Assembly (NCBI GenBank): GCA_018907035.1
Contig: JACCIC010000096.1
Coordinates: forward strand, 1-64,000
Reading direction: 5' to 3'
Origin: Sycobia sp. Sy_11
Lineage: Eukaryota; Arthropoda; Insecta; Hymenoptera; Epichrysomallidae
Length of the DNA stretch: 64,000 nt
Shown: one piece after another, positions 19,518-32,041 of the stretch
How positions within the stretch are numbered: position 1 is the stretch's first letter
Layout of the letters: the number at the start of each line of letters is the position of its first letter
Program-made: the position numbers and the translations under genes
The notes under the pieces: generated by a model
What the model saw: the letters and a program-made list of their open reading frames with translations, nothing else
Databases searched by the model: none
Told to the model about the DNA's origin: nothing

Positions 19518-20435
19518 CAGAAACATTGCTCCGAGTGAAACCTCCGCGAAACAAATAATAATTACATTTTTCTAATCTCAACATATTGAATAAAATTTTT
19601 CTGGCTAATAATAAATATAAACAATTTAATGTATTTATACATAAAATTTGAAGTAAATACGAAAATAAATTATTTAAATTTAAATTAAAAGTAATGAAAA
19701 AAATTAATTGTGTAGAAATGGTAGTATATTATCCTTTGACTACTTCTCACTGGACTGAAGAATGACGAATTTAATTAGGCTACATGCAAAGTTCTAAAAA
19801 ATTTTAATGAAAGATTAAGAAGGAAATGGATTATATTAAAAATTATGAATGAAGCACAGTTACATAACAAAGATAGAGATTCAGATAATATGTCAAATTA
19901 TCAGACAATACTAGTATACCAAAAGAACAAAATTAATCTTTAGGGGTCGAAGAAGTTTTAGAAGAGGAAATATTATAAAATATGTATATTTAAAAATTAA
20001 CATTTATATATCAATGCCCGAACATGAAACCCCACATAGAAATATTCCTTCGTAAAAGCCATATCTAAGATGTAGATAAATCTATATTTCGTATAAGTTT
20101 GTATTGCAAGGTAAATATCACAAATTCTTAGTTAGTGGTGCACACTGAAATTCAAGCAAAATAATTGTTCGCGAAATGGCACCTTTTGGAAGTGGCGGCT
20201 CGGTGTAGTTTTCGACATAGTTTTGGAATCATTGGTAAAATAACTCTTCCTATATGTAGCCATTATTTCTTTGCTCAAGATTAAAAAAACATAGACTTTG
20301 TCATGCCGATACTTCCAATATCTATTTCGAATTCAAAGCAATACGTTCAGTAGCTCGATTGTTTAACAACAAACAAAAACACAATTTGTCTTTATGAATT
20401 AGCATGTTTATATGGAGAAGGTATATATATATAGC

Positions 20436-20469
<34 letters not shown>

Positions 20470-20709
20470 AACGGAGCCTCGAATTTACGAACAAACGGTA
20501 CAGTAGTTTTTTTGTTTATCATCTACGAACAAAAACTTTTCTTTTAAATTAGTATTATTTAAATTAGTATTATATTGCCCGTGTTTGAAGACACAGGACG
20601 TTCCTTAGGGAAGCTCGTGTTATTATCGTGTGTTGTTTATTATCTATCTAGCAACGCCAAAACAAATTTCAAATATTAATAAACAAATATTTTACATGAT
20701 AAGTTAGCT
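19518..20709. other. AT-rich spacer, no gene seen
   Basis: No convincing coding potential. A GA microsatellite lies at 20435 to 20469. A patch near 20580 to 20650 has more balanced composition and may be the eroded start of the adjoining mariner copy. Confidence 0.5.
20435..20469. repeat. (GA)n microsatellite
   Basis: GA array with one AAA interruption, preceded by a short TA array. Confidence 0.9.
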
Positions 20710-21390
20710 ATGAAAAAATTGTCGGCCCGATGGGTGCCGCGATTGCTCACGGTAGACAACAAGCGGAAGCGGCCGTTAACTTCGGAGCAGAGTTTGGAAC
20801 AATTTAAGAGAGATCCGAAAGACTTTCTGCGTCGAGTTGTCACCGTTGATGAAACCTGAATTCATCATTACACACCAGAAACTAAGTAACAATCAAAGCA
20901 ATGGATTTCTCACGATGAATTTGCTCCAAAGAAGGCGAAGGCGGTTGCACCGGCCGCAAAGATCATGGCGACGGTTTTTTGGGATGCGAAGGGCGTCATC
21001 TTGATGGACTTTTTAGAAAAAGAAAGAACCATCACTGAACAATGCTACAGTCAGTTATTCATCCGCTTCGACAAAAAATTGAAAGAGACACAAACACATT
21101 TCGTGAAGAAAAAGTGTTGTTTCATCGCGATAACATACCAGCACATTCATCTGGAGTTGTCGCTGCCGAAGTACATGAATTGCGTTATGTATTGCTGCCG
21201 TACCCCCCGTATTCCCTAACATGGAGAAATGGCTCACGGGAAAAAATTTTTGCTCAAACGAGGAAGTCATCTCCCAGGCAGAGGCTTATTTTGGAAAGTT
21301 CGAAAAATCCTTTTTTTTAAAGGAGTTAAAAAAATGGCCAGAACTTTGGGAGTAGTGTATCTTTCTAAAAGAAGACTATGTAAAAAATAA
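20710..21390 (+). pseudogene. Mariner-type transposase remnant
   Basis: Reading from the ATG at 20710, the sequence gives blocks typical of mariner (Tc1/mariner, D,D34D) transposases: RRVVTVDETW-IHHYTPETK, QSKQWISHDEFAPKKAK, KIMATVFWDAKGVILMDF, LFHRDNIPAHSS and a PPYS-like block. The element would move by cut and paste at TA. A TGA replaces the Trp of DETW and a TAA follows PETK. Frameshifts occur at about 21110 and near 21215. The N-terminal helix-turn-helix half is missing and no terminal inverted repeats were found, so this is a truncated dead copy. Confidence 0.85.
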
Positions 21391-23631
21391 AAAAAAATTT
21401 TTTAGTGTGATATGATGATGAAAGTATGATATGATGATATGATATTATAAATCAATAATCTACCACTATATAAATGCTAATATTTCTGTGTCATTAATTA
21501 TAACGAAGATATTTTCAAATGAAAAACTGCATATAATCAAAATATTTCATTATAAGATTCAGAACTTTTATTTACGTTTCAGTTGTTCAAAAAATAATTA
21601 TTGATTTAAATAAAGATTTATTTCAATAGTATTAAGTAAATATTTATTTAACTTAAGTAATGATGTATCAGATGCAACAACAATATTTTTTTGATAGATT
21701 TATTTAAAACATTTGCTCTTTATATGTAAGCAAGTTTTATTTTTCTCAGATTTCTATTCTTCATAACTTTAAGCAGAAAATTTTTTTATTGAAAGTAATT
21801 TAAACGATCCAACTAGTAAACGTTTAATGCATGTTAAAATAAACTTTTGTATATTCTAAATAATATATAATAAAGATACGATAATTTACGTATTTTTTAC
21901 ATTAACCATGTATTCTAAATTATTACCTTTGCTCAATATAAATTTTAATTAGTTACTTCTATAAAATAGTAATTATTATGAATATTGTAGAAATAGTATT
22001 GAATCTAGTCATACTATGAATGTTTTTAAAGTGTTCGAAATTATTTATTCATAACTCATAGCTTTAGTTTATCCTGCATTCGATTAAAATTTATTCAGTT
22101 TGTTTATAACTGTGCTTGATTAGAATTTAAGGAAACGTATCGTTAAAAAATGTAATTAATTTATAATCGCCACAAATTCTATACTAAATCTATTCAATTA
22201 GGAATAGACATATCATTGTATATCTATTATATGTAATGTTTGAATAAATTAGTATTGGATTTAATCGCTGAAGTCGTCATAATGAATCACGTAACGAATT
22301 CGTCACTGTCTTGCATTAATCTATTTAGCTTGAAAAATCATTTATTTAATATTCATTGCCGAAATAAATCTTTATACTTCTTATATAAAAATAAAGGTCT
22401 TAATGAAGGTAAATAGTTCTAATAAGGTAAGTAACATACTTAGTATTCTGTTTTTGTTACGTTTATTATTGTTCATATCGAAATGTTTCGTAAAGGCTAC
22501 TAATATAATTCATTAATAAATTTTTTATATAATTAAGCATATATTTTTAGAATCTATTACTATTCTCAAATTGATAATATTTAAGTCCTTGAAAGAATTA
22601 TTTCGAGCGTATAAAGAAAAATTCGGCTTTTCTGCGAATATTGTTGCGCATCGGGAGGCTCTTAATTAACACTGGCTTCTGGATCTTCGCGTCTATTGCT
22701 GCAAATGCTGTTCAACCTGACGCGTTTAATTTTCTCGACTATTGCCGATATAAACTCGATTTGGCGCTGGGGGCAGATTGATTCGTTAAAATTGATAGGA
22801 CGCCACCGTCGGAATCGGCCAAAATCGCATCAATCATAAGGTTATAAAGAGTAATAAAGCGAAGTGTCAATACTCCTCGGGCTGATCCTCGACTTTCTCT
22901 CACATGGAACATATATATATATATATATATCAATATTTATCGATCGGAATGTTATACCACCACGCGATGTATACGCAGAAAAAGAACAGCACAGGGTTAT
23001 GGACCAAGTGAAAAAATAAAACGTGCCAACATGTGTACGACGTAGTCAAAATGATGCATACATCGAAAGCAACTTGATTAGTGTCCATACCCATTGGGAC
23101 AATTATAGCCAATTATTTGAGAATGATAAAAAAATATATTGTTCTTTGTTTTTTGCTTAATACCCAGAAGTTTTTTTTTGGATGCCCATAATAACATAAA
23201 TTATAATTATATTTTATCTAAAATTGTCTTGATTCAGCTAAATAATATTTAAAATTATTATTGAATAAGAGTGTATTTAATATCCCTTAATAGCAATTTG
23301 AAAATAAAATTGATTATTTACAGAAGCATGAAATAATTGCAGAATTTGTTTATTCAAATTTAGATTACTTTTTTCGAAAGCAGTACGTGCAAATAGCTGC
23401 ATATACTTTATGTATTTTAATGCTCTCATTACGCGTGAACTAGGAAATTCATTTTCCAGAATGCGATCGATTTGCTTATGAAAAGAAATAGTTTGTTCAA
23501 GACTACATCATTTAAATTCAATTAATTCTCGAAATCAACTTTCACAAAAAATTTATTATTTACATGAACTAATTTTTTACAAAGATAGCTATTGAAACAA
23601 AAATAAATGTTTTCTCATTCTAACTTATAAA
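21391..23631. other. AT-rich DNA, no gene seen
   Basis: Mostly above 70% A/T by eye, with no long open frame. A GC-richer patch at about 22610 to 22900 (with a short TA array at 22911 to 22930) stands out but matches nothing I recognise. Confidence 0.5.
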
Positions 23632-23750
23632 TCGTACCTTCGCCGGTTCTCATGAGGAAAACTATAGTCCTTACCTAGTACGAAAATGCTTTTTTACGAA
23701 CCTCGTTACAACCCTCGAAGTAGTCGAATCCACGTTTATACGGCATCGCG
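23632..23750. repeat. Diverged interspersed repeat, copy 1
   Basis: The stretch starting TACCTTCGCCGGTTCTCATG and running through a CGAAAATG...CCTCGTTACAACCCTCG region resembles 24368 to 24480 in the same order and orientation. The similarity is patchy. The repeat family is not recognised. Confidence 0.35.
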
Positions 23751-24367
23751 TTGTATGAACATCAGACATTGATATGGAATTCAAAAGAGAACATTTTGTT
23801 ACATGAATTCTTTTTGTTTTAAATAATTTATAGTTTATTATATAGTTTAGTAATAATTTTTTTTAGTAGTAATAATGTACCCTCATCTTTCTTCAAAACA
23901 TTAGAATTATAACGTAACTTTAAATATGATTAGCAAAAAAGTAATTGATAATATAAAAAATTATTTATATAAAAATATTTACGACGGCTTAATATTATAC
24001 ATATAATCAATGTCAAATTGTGTTAAATTGAATTTAGCGTATGCTGCCAATTTGATGATCCTTCACTGCTACGTTCCAATATTACTGATCTTAGATACAG
24101 TGCAGAAATCCATCATCCTTTCATTAAATATTAATCAGCGAAAAATAGATTTCAGAGAAAAACTGACATTATATTTATTTCAAATCAAAAAGTTTTCATT
24201 TTACATCTGGCAATGTAATCTATGGGAGTTAGCACCAGATGTCTATACACAAGAGTTCTCAATGTATCTTTTTTGCGGACACTATACACAAAAAGGTTTT
24301 CGACTTATTAACAGTCCGCATATTTGAGATTTTTTTTATGTACCTCTTCACACATATAATAAAGGAA

Positions 24368-24490
24368 GCTACCTTCGTATGAGAAGATAGTATGTCCAAC
24401 ACGAAAGGAATGGCCTTTTCAGACTCGAGTAAATTGACACCCTCGCTACGCTCGGGCGGCAAATGTACCCTCGTCGGAAAACGCCTATTT
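24368..24490. repeat. Diverged interspersed repeat, copy 2
   Basis: Begins GCTACCTTCGTATGAGAAG and includes ACACGAAAGGAATGG and CACCCTCGCTACGCTCGGGC. It is GC-richer than its surroundings and ends sharply near a CTAGT at 24497. It looks like the 3' part of a small non-autonomous element; class unknown. Confidence 0.4.
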
Positions 24491-27400
24491 CGCTCCCTAG
24501 TTACACAATGTACTATTTTTTATTTATATTATGTGTACAAGGTTATAGTTTTATAACATTAAATTGGGTCAATTAAAAGAATTATATTATATACGATAGT
24601 TCATAAATCTAAAAAATATTTCTTGCTTTTTTCATATATGCTCGTATAGTAATTTTCAATAACAATTAATTCTGTGAAAATTTTAATTTATGCTATTTTT
24701 GACCAGAAATATAAATCAAAAAATTTCGATGATTTTTGAGAGCGTTACTTTAATTTAAAAAATTATAAACTAAAAACTCAACGGATTTACAAATTTCAGA
24801 TATTTAGGATAAGTTTATGCAGGTTTATGACAGTAACCAATGCCTATCGACTCTATTTTTCGGTTGAAATAAAATTATTTTAAAAATACCTATGTACTTT
24901 AATTTTAAGATTTTTTTTTGTTGACAATTTTCATTAAAATATTTACGCTCCATGAGAAATATATCTCACTATTTTGATTGTTAATTGTTTAATGGAATAA
25001 ATCAATAGATAGAAAAATAATAAGTCGATATAATGTTGATCGTAAATTTAATCTCTGAAGAGGAATATAAGAACGATTAGTCACAAGTACCCGACTAGCA
25101 TCATTGTTTGGATAAAAAGCAATAATTCTAGTTCAAACGATGGACATATTTCATTCTAATATGTAGCTCGTTCATTCATATATTTCTTATACAATTCTTC
25201 TCATAGAAAACTTTTTCCCGACTGAAATAATTGAACTAAGCTCTTGTTGGTGCGACAAAATAAATTTTCGCCAACATCTTGTCGAATTGGACATTTAATC
25301 AAATACGACCGTTCAAATAAATAAAGACACAAGGACAATACAATGTAAATGCTTATTACGTAAATACCTTTGCACAAACATTGGAACGGCACGAATTCAA
25401 ACTAAAAATATATTAAGCGTTGATAGACACTTAGTCGATTGGTCCAAATGTTTCTGTCGGAAAAATGAATCTGTCAGAATAGTGAATATTGGTTATCCCC
25501 GGTAGAAATCTCCCTGGGTAAGAAAGGACAGGAAAGTGGATTTATCTATTGGTAAATATGGTTCTTAATTTATTGTATCTGAAGACCGATGGGAGAGTTT
25601 ATAATGACGCGACGAGCGTATTCGGATACATGCAGGTAATGAGACAGATATGGGATGGGTTCATTCGACGGACTTATTGTGCTTCGGTACTTATAGTAAC
25701 AATAAGTGGTATTTATTTAAAAATTACGATCATTATACATAATGCATTAATATGATATATTTTTATTCTCTTTATTAGAACGCGGTTTCTATATATATAT
25801 ATAATTCATCAGTCTATACTATATAATTAATACAGTATTATTTTTGTAATTTTCTTATTTTTCATTAGACCTTTGCATGCAAATAAAAGCTTTCTAGTAT
25901 AATGAGGAGATATTACCCTGACGCGCAAAGTTTATGGGAAAATTTTCACCTTTTTATATTATAGAAGTTTTAAACTCGGAATTAATTTGAAGATACTATA
26001 TATACTTTTTTAATAGGCTAGGATTTCGTTTTAAAAGTTTGACAAAAGGTTCTTGTGGTTATTTGTCGATGTATACTCTTGAACATTATTCTTACAATTT
26101 ATATCAATTACGTGAAAATATATTCTGCGAAATACTGTATCTGGTTATTTTCTAGCTTGATTCTAAGACGTTTTAGTTTTTTAGTATAATATTTATGTAC
26201 TAGATCGAGGTAAAGGTATTCTTGATATGTTTTGAATATAAATGTATTTGTTAGTATACCTTGAAAATTTTCAGCACATACAGCTCGTATATAGCTGCAC
26301 ACTTGTTAAGTAATAATATTTCATGAACGTTTGACATTACGAATTAGTTTTATTTTACAATATTTAGTCTATAATGATATTAACTTATACTGTAGTTTAC
26401 CGATCAAGTATATTAAGGTGTATTGCAGTTTTTGTGATTACTACTTTATTCAGTTATTAACAATAAAATTTTATCTTTTCCTCTCGAAAACCTGCCAATG
26501 ATAGTTATAACTCAAGAAAAACATATGGTATTTTTACCCAAGAATTCAACTACTATGTATAATTGTTTCGCATAATTGAAATTCTATATGATATTATGAA
26601 ATTATCATTTAAATTGGCGTTTACGTTCGGCGTGCTTATATATGACCAGTAATGAGCTTGATGGCCATCGATTAAACAGATGAAGCATCTTAATTTGTTT
26701 GCTGTCATGAATATATAACAGTCCAAATTGCCATATGTATATCTTTAAACTTTGATATTAAGTCCATACGCGCATCGGATTTATCTCATCAAACTCCGTA
26801 ATTGGCTTAATATCTCTCGAATTTACATGTACTTGTTGTTCATAATATACACAATAGTAGTACGTGTCAGAAACTTCGAAGGTTCTATTGCCGGAGGTAT
26901 ATGTCTAATATCTCACGCACGTGTAAAATAATTTCAATTTTTTTCTTTATATTACTTGATACGCAATTACAATTTTTCCATTTTCGTTTTTGCCACATTA
27001 AAATATTATTTAACTTTTTTCATATTTATCAAAAATCAATTTATTGAAACTTCTAATCTGAAGTCATTTACTTGTTGAGCATTTCGAATCGTTGAACATT
27101 TCGATACGTATGAATACTATTTTATTAAAAATATTATTTATTATAGACACATATAGTCGACTAAAAGAAACTTTATATTTTTTATTCATAATAAAATACA
27201 TATATTAATACATTTAAAGTAAAAATACATATATTGATAATTACACATAAAGAAGTAAATTAAATTTTTAAATTTTCCTTAATTTGTGCATCTATAACAC
27301 ATTTTCTGAAGATACCTAATCTATAATTATATGCCATCATATTTAATACAGAAATTTAAGGGTTTTTTTAGTATTGAATATCGTAAATAGATATTTAACT

Positions 27401-30300
27401 AGAACATATGCCGAGATATATTTTTATTAATAAACTTATAAAAATACTTTGGATTAAAAAATTTATAAGGATCGACATCGCACAAACTATAGTCAATTCT
27501 GAAAATTCAGTTTTATCTTATAATTAATATTCATGGTCTAAAGTAAGACTCCCCAAAATTTTTGTATAAACAACTGTTTCAACATATTTGCATAAAGAAG
27601 TGTTTCAGTTATATATAAGTTAAAGTAAAATTGTGAAAATTAAGAGAGGCAGAACTTTATTTGAATATTTTCGCCTTTTATTTTATTTAAATTTATTCAA
27701 AGTTCAGAAAAATTAAATCGTCATGTGAGAATAATAAATCAGTGAGTGCTGAAACATATTCATAATATGTAACGTTTTAAATAAAGCCATAAAAATACTT
27801 TTCATAACATAAAAACGGTAGAAAACATTATACATCTTTTTTAATTGACACTTACTTGGATTTATAGTTGAAATCAGTTTAAGTAAAGTAGAAGGAAGGC
27901 TTTAGTATAATAAGTAGAAGCAGTCAAGAATCCATAGATGTTGTCAACGTTAATCTGTGATTTATTATAAAAGATTAAATTATAAAAGTAAAAAATAACT
28001 ATTGAGTTTCATCGTTAAATTCTATAACATCGTATGTCAGAACTTACAGGTTTATGATATGTAGACTTTTTTGATTAGTAGTAATTCAGCTTTGGAAATT
28101 AAAGAATTCCAAAGATCAACACGACTGTTGATCACGCAATTATTTAATAATCGTAAATAAAAATTAGACAAAGTATTTAAAGAAAGATTAAAATACAATG
28201 TAATTACAGAAATTTTTGTGCCTACTCGTGAGCAAGAATAATCTAAAGCATATGTTTATTAGAAAACAAAACTTATGATATTTAAAGTCAATCTTTATCC
28301 ACGCTAGATAATCATGAGCTCAAAAATGTATGTTTATCGCGTTATATATGTAAACTTTTATTCTTTTCTATCAAAAAAAGAAAGAAAAAAATAATACGAT
28401 CAAATACGATATAAATTTAATAAATATTCTCAAAAGTTATAAATAGTTTGTCTTAAATCTTAGTACAAGACATATTGAATTCAAACATTAATAGAGGATT
28501 AATTTTAACGAAGAGTCATATTTAACAAATATAATGATTATTTATTTTATTAAAACTTTTATTTAAATTTACTTTCAGTTGTGAAAAACGTGTATTTTTA
28601 TAAATAACAGAAGATCAAATGAATATATTGTAAGAATGATTAGTCACATTGTATTGTATAATCGAGATATTTCAACACAATGAAATACTTTATTGTGCAT
28701 TTTTTCAATGTATGCATTAAAATAAATACTATACGCGTACATTTTTATCGTTTTTCAACTTCCCATTCATAAAAATATTTGATGAATTTGAAAAAGTAGT
28801 AAGAATATTATAAAATAATTTATTAACGTAATTGTAAATATGAAATTAAAAACGAATTAAATTCCACTCATGTTGGTGGTAGTTTTTATATTTATCAAGA
28901 AATGATAATTTTACAATGTTCATATGAAAAAGGTTTTATTAAGTAAAGTACCGATAACCAAAGTTATACGATGGCGTATATAAGTGACGTAAACTAAGGT
29001 TTGACTGGTAAAAAATATTTTAAATTATTTCTGATCGAATTGGATAAAAAAATATAGATTGCAACTAGCCGAAGAACATCCATATGTTTTCAGTAAATTC
29101 AATAATAGATACAATCTATACCCTGTATAAATTACTGTCCGTCATTGAACGCCCTATACATACAAAAATTCCAATAAAAAATTCCAGACGTGCTAATTTC
29201 CTTTTTTAGATTCTGTATTTGTCTGAACAAAACTTTCACTTGTTTTATCGAAATAAATGTACGTGCATAGGGGAAAAAAAATCCATGTTCTTCTACATTG
29301 ATATAAAAATATATTTTTACTCAGCCATAAATGTGCCATAAGTTTCAAATCTTGTATAAACTTTCATATAGAACATAATACAAAAGAAGATACCATGAAA
29401 ATTCGATTACTTTCGTATACCATACATGAAATAGATACTCATTTTTTAAAAATTATATCATGTATTAACTCACGTATGAAACTGCGTTGAAAAAATCCTC
29501 GAACTTACATGTTATGCCTAGTCAACCCATTTGCAAGAAAACAATTTAAAGCTTTTGAATTCATTGATTAAATAAATTAGTTAAGATGGTGTTTAAGTAT
29601 GAATGCGTGCACGAAGACGTTATGTCTGTATTTTGGCGCTAAGAAAGAATTAGAAGTCAACCGTTAGTATGCGCTATTTTCATACAAATCCGAATATGAA
29701 ATTAGTCAATTAAACTAAATTTCAGGATTACAAGTAAAAATTTCGATAAAACATATATACAGTTTATATGTAGCATCTATAAAAATTGAATTTCCACTTT
29801 AATGCAAAATAGAAATCTAAGTTCTTCTTTTTTTCAAGGTTTCTATATTTAAGAGCATTTTAAGAGACTTTTTCGACAGATATTTATTTAATTCTAGAAA
29901 AATATTTTTTTTGGTTTTTAATATACAAATATCTAATTATGTAAATTTATAAAATGCAAATGTTTAGTTTACTTACTCAATTATTCGAATGCTCATAAGT
30001 CAAAATGAGTAGAATAATTTTATGATTGTGTCAATAACAGTTCGTACGCATGCAGGTTTTACGAATCCTCGATTTGTTTATTTCTATATAGAGAGAAATT
30101 TTTATACACCTTTGACATACTTTAATTAGCCTTCTGAATTCTCGATTTGTTCAATTACAAAAAAAGAGAGGAAGAAAAAAATAACTAGCCGTATTGAAAA
30201 ATGGCTCGAACCAAACAAATCGGGGACAATAGAGGAAGCAAAAAGCAAAAAATCGAAATGTATTAGCCACAATATGCCATGGACTGTATATTCAACAGAT
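24491..30300. other. AT-rich DNA, no gene seen
   Basis: Nearly 6 kb with short broken frames only. Patches at 25400 to 25700 are a little less AT-rich, and one 68-codon frame there has no recognisable similarity. No RNA gene or repeat array was found. Confidence 0.5.
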
Positions 30301-31229
30301 GAGTCGGTCTCGAAGTCGTATATACAGCTTTAAGCGCTGGTCATTTAACGCAAACTAACTTACGTTCCATCCAACTTATTTTCTCTCTTCCCATATTTCT
30401 TCTTCCTTCTCTCTTCGCCACACGGTCATTAACGAGAGTGTCCTTCCTCTCCTTCATACGCACCATCCCCTCCTTTGGCAGAAGCTGCGCGCGCCACCAG
30501 TGCCTCTCCATCCCCCTTTTCGTGTACCTCTTTCACTCACTCTCTCACTCTCTCTCTCTCTCTCTCCCTCTGTTTCTCCGGCCGTCCTGCCTCTCCTCGC
30601 CAATCTCTGTCTCTCTATATCTATATCCATCTCCATCTCTCCTCGTCTTCCGCTTCCTCTGCCTCTGCGTTCCACGCGCGGCGCGACCGCGGAGAGCTCT
30701 TACCGACGAGTGACACGCGCGCTCGGCCGAGCCACGGCGGACGCATCGCCGCGTGATACGTCAGCGGGCACCCGGTGCGCGGCAGAAGCGCCAGTTGTCG
30801 CCTGCACCGGGACGCGAGAAGAAGACCGGGGGGCCAAAGAGCCGCTCGCACGCTCTCGCCGGCCCACGGTCGCGTTTTATACGGCGACGCTTGCCAGCTC
30901 GAGCCCAAGGCATTGGCTTTGCTCGTGGTACTTTTCGCGCGCCCCCCCCCCCGCCCAACCGAGTCCCCGCAATGGCCCAGCCGCAATTCGACGCCGTTTT
31001 CCTCCACCGCGATCGCTAGGCTGTTCCGCGCGCGGCGTCGCGGCGTCGCTCCTCGCCGGGCCGACGATCAGGGGAGTCGCGCGCGTCACGCTCGCTTCGC
31101 GAAGAGCGGCTCCGGCAGTCCTCGGCCCGTCACTACCGTTATCGGTAGTATTATGCGGTGGCTGTCGTTATCGTCGGTGAGGTCGCCCGCGAGCCGCGAG
31201 GAAGCGCCGACAGTACCGTAGCGCGAGCC
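30301..31229 (+). promoter_or_regulatory. Upstream region and probable 5' UTR of the receptor gene
   Basis: The composition changes from AT-rich to pyrimidine-rich (30360 to 30660, with CT arrays) and then strongly GC-rich with many CpG, up to the start codon at 31230. This is what a promoter plus 5' UTR of this gene would look like, but no TATA box or initiator can be assigned. A C-run at about 30940 to 30952 is notable. Open frames here are a by-product of GC content. Confidence 0.4.
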
Positions 31230-32035
31230 ATGGAGAACCTCTCGGAGCCCGGGAACGCGAGCCGGCTGGACTACGACCCCGAGTACTACCTGGGCCCGGT
31301 GCGCGACCCCCTCTACGTCGTCCTGCCCATCAGCATCGTCTACGCCTCGATCTTCGTCACCGGGACCGTGGGCAACATCAGCACCTGCGTCGTGATCGCG
31401 CGCAACAAGTCGATGCACACCGCCACCAACTACTACCTCTTCAGCCTGGCCGTCTCCGACCTCCTGCTCCTCGTCTGCGGCATGCCCGACCGAGATCTAC
31501 CAGGTCTGGTCCAAGTACCCGTACGTGTTCGGCGAGGCGTTCTGCGTCGCGCGGGGCCTGGCGAGCGAGACCTCGACCAACGCCTCGGTGCTGACCATCA
31601 CGGCCTTCACCGCGGAGCGCTACGTCGCCATCTGCCACCCGTTCCTCGCCCAGACGATGTCGAAGCTCTCGCGGGCGGTCAAGCTGATCCTGTTCGTCTG
31701 GCTGGTCGCGCTGCTCTGCGCCCTGCCCCAGGCCCTGCAGTTCGGCGTCGTGCGCTCGCGCTTCATCGCGGAGGACGTGAGGTGCCAGGTGGTGCGGGTC
31801 ATCGTCAAGCACTCCTTCGAGCTCTCGAGCTTTCTGTTCTTCGTGGTGCCGATGACGGTGATCATGGTGCTCTACGTGCTGATCGGGCTCAAGCTGAACA
31901 AGTCGACGATGCTGAACGACTGCAGGCAGCAGCGCGCGAGGCGGCCCGAGGCGGCGCGGGCGAAGCTCGGGAACTCGCGGCTGGACAGGCACTGCAGGCA
32001 CAGCAGGTCCACGAGGCGGGTGCTCAAGATGCTGG
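31230..32035 (+). CDS. Pyrokinin/PBAN-type neuropeptide GPCR, exon with start codon through TM5 (one-base frame break)
   Basis: A receptor for FXPRL-type peptides, coupled through G proteins at the cell surface and homologous to vertebrate neuromedin U receptors. The start is GCCATGG at 31230. The N-terminus carries an N-glycosylation site (NAS). TM1 spans about residues 29 to 53 (GTVGN), followed by the diagnostic [19 protein letters not shown] of TM2. Then one surplus base among 31488 to 31491 shifts the frame, and the next frame continues [20 protein letters not shown]3 with an ERY motif ([12 protein letters not shown]), TM4, the ECL2 cysteine (VRCQVV), TM5 ([17 protein letters not shown]) and an Arg-rich loop 3. 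It ends at a phase-1 donor after KML. Similarity to PBAN/pyrokinin receptors is stronger than to CAPA receptors, which are the main alternative. The break may be an assembly error. Confidence 0.82.
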
Positions 32036-32041
32036 GTAAGT
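32033..32041 (+). other. Splice donor of the receptor exon
   Basis: The exon ends CTGG and the intron begins GTAAGT at 32036. The cut is phase 1, so the next codon starts with G; this fits the KMLV junction at the start of TM6 in this receptor family. The frame beyond soon loses similarity. Confidence 0.8.

Noticed and set aside
24010..24327. 105-codon plus-strand open frame
   Set aside because: No recognisable domain or codon bias, overlaps the diverged repeat at its end; the length is within chance expectation.
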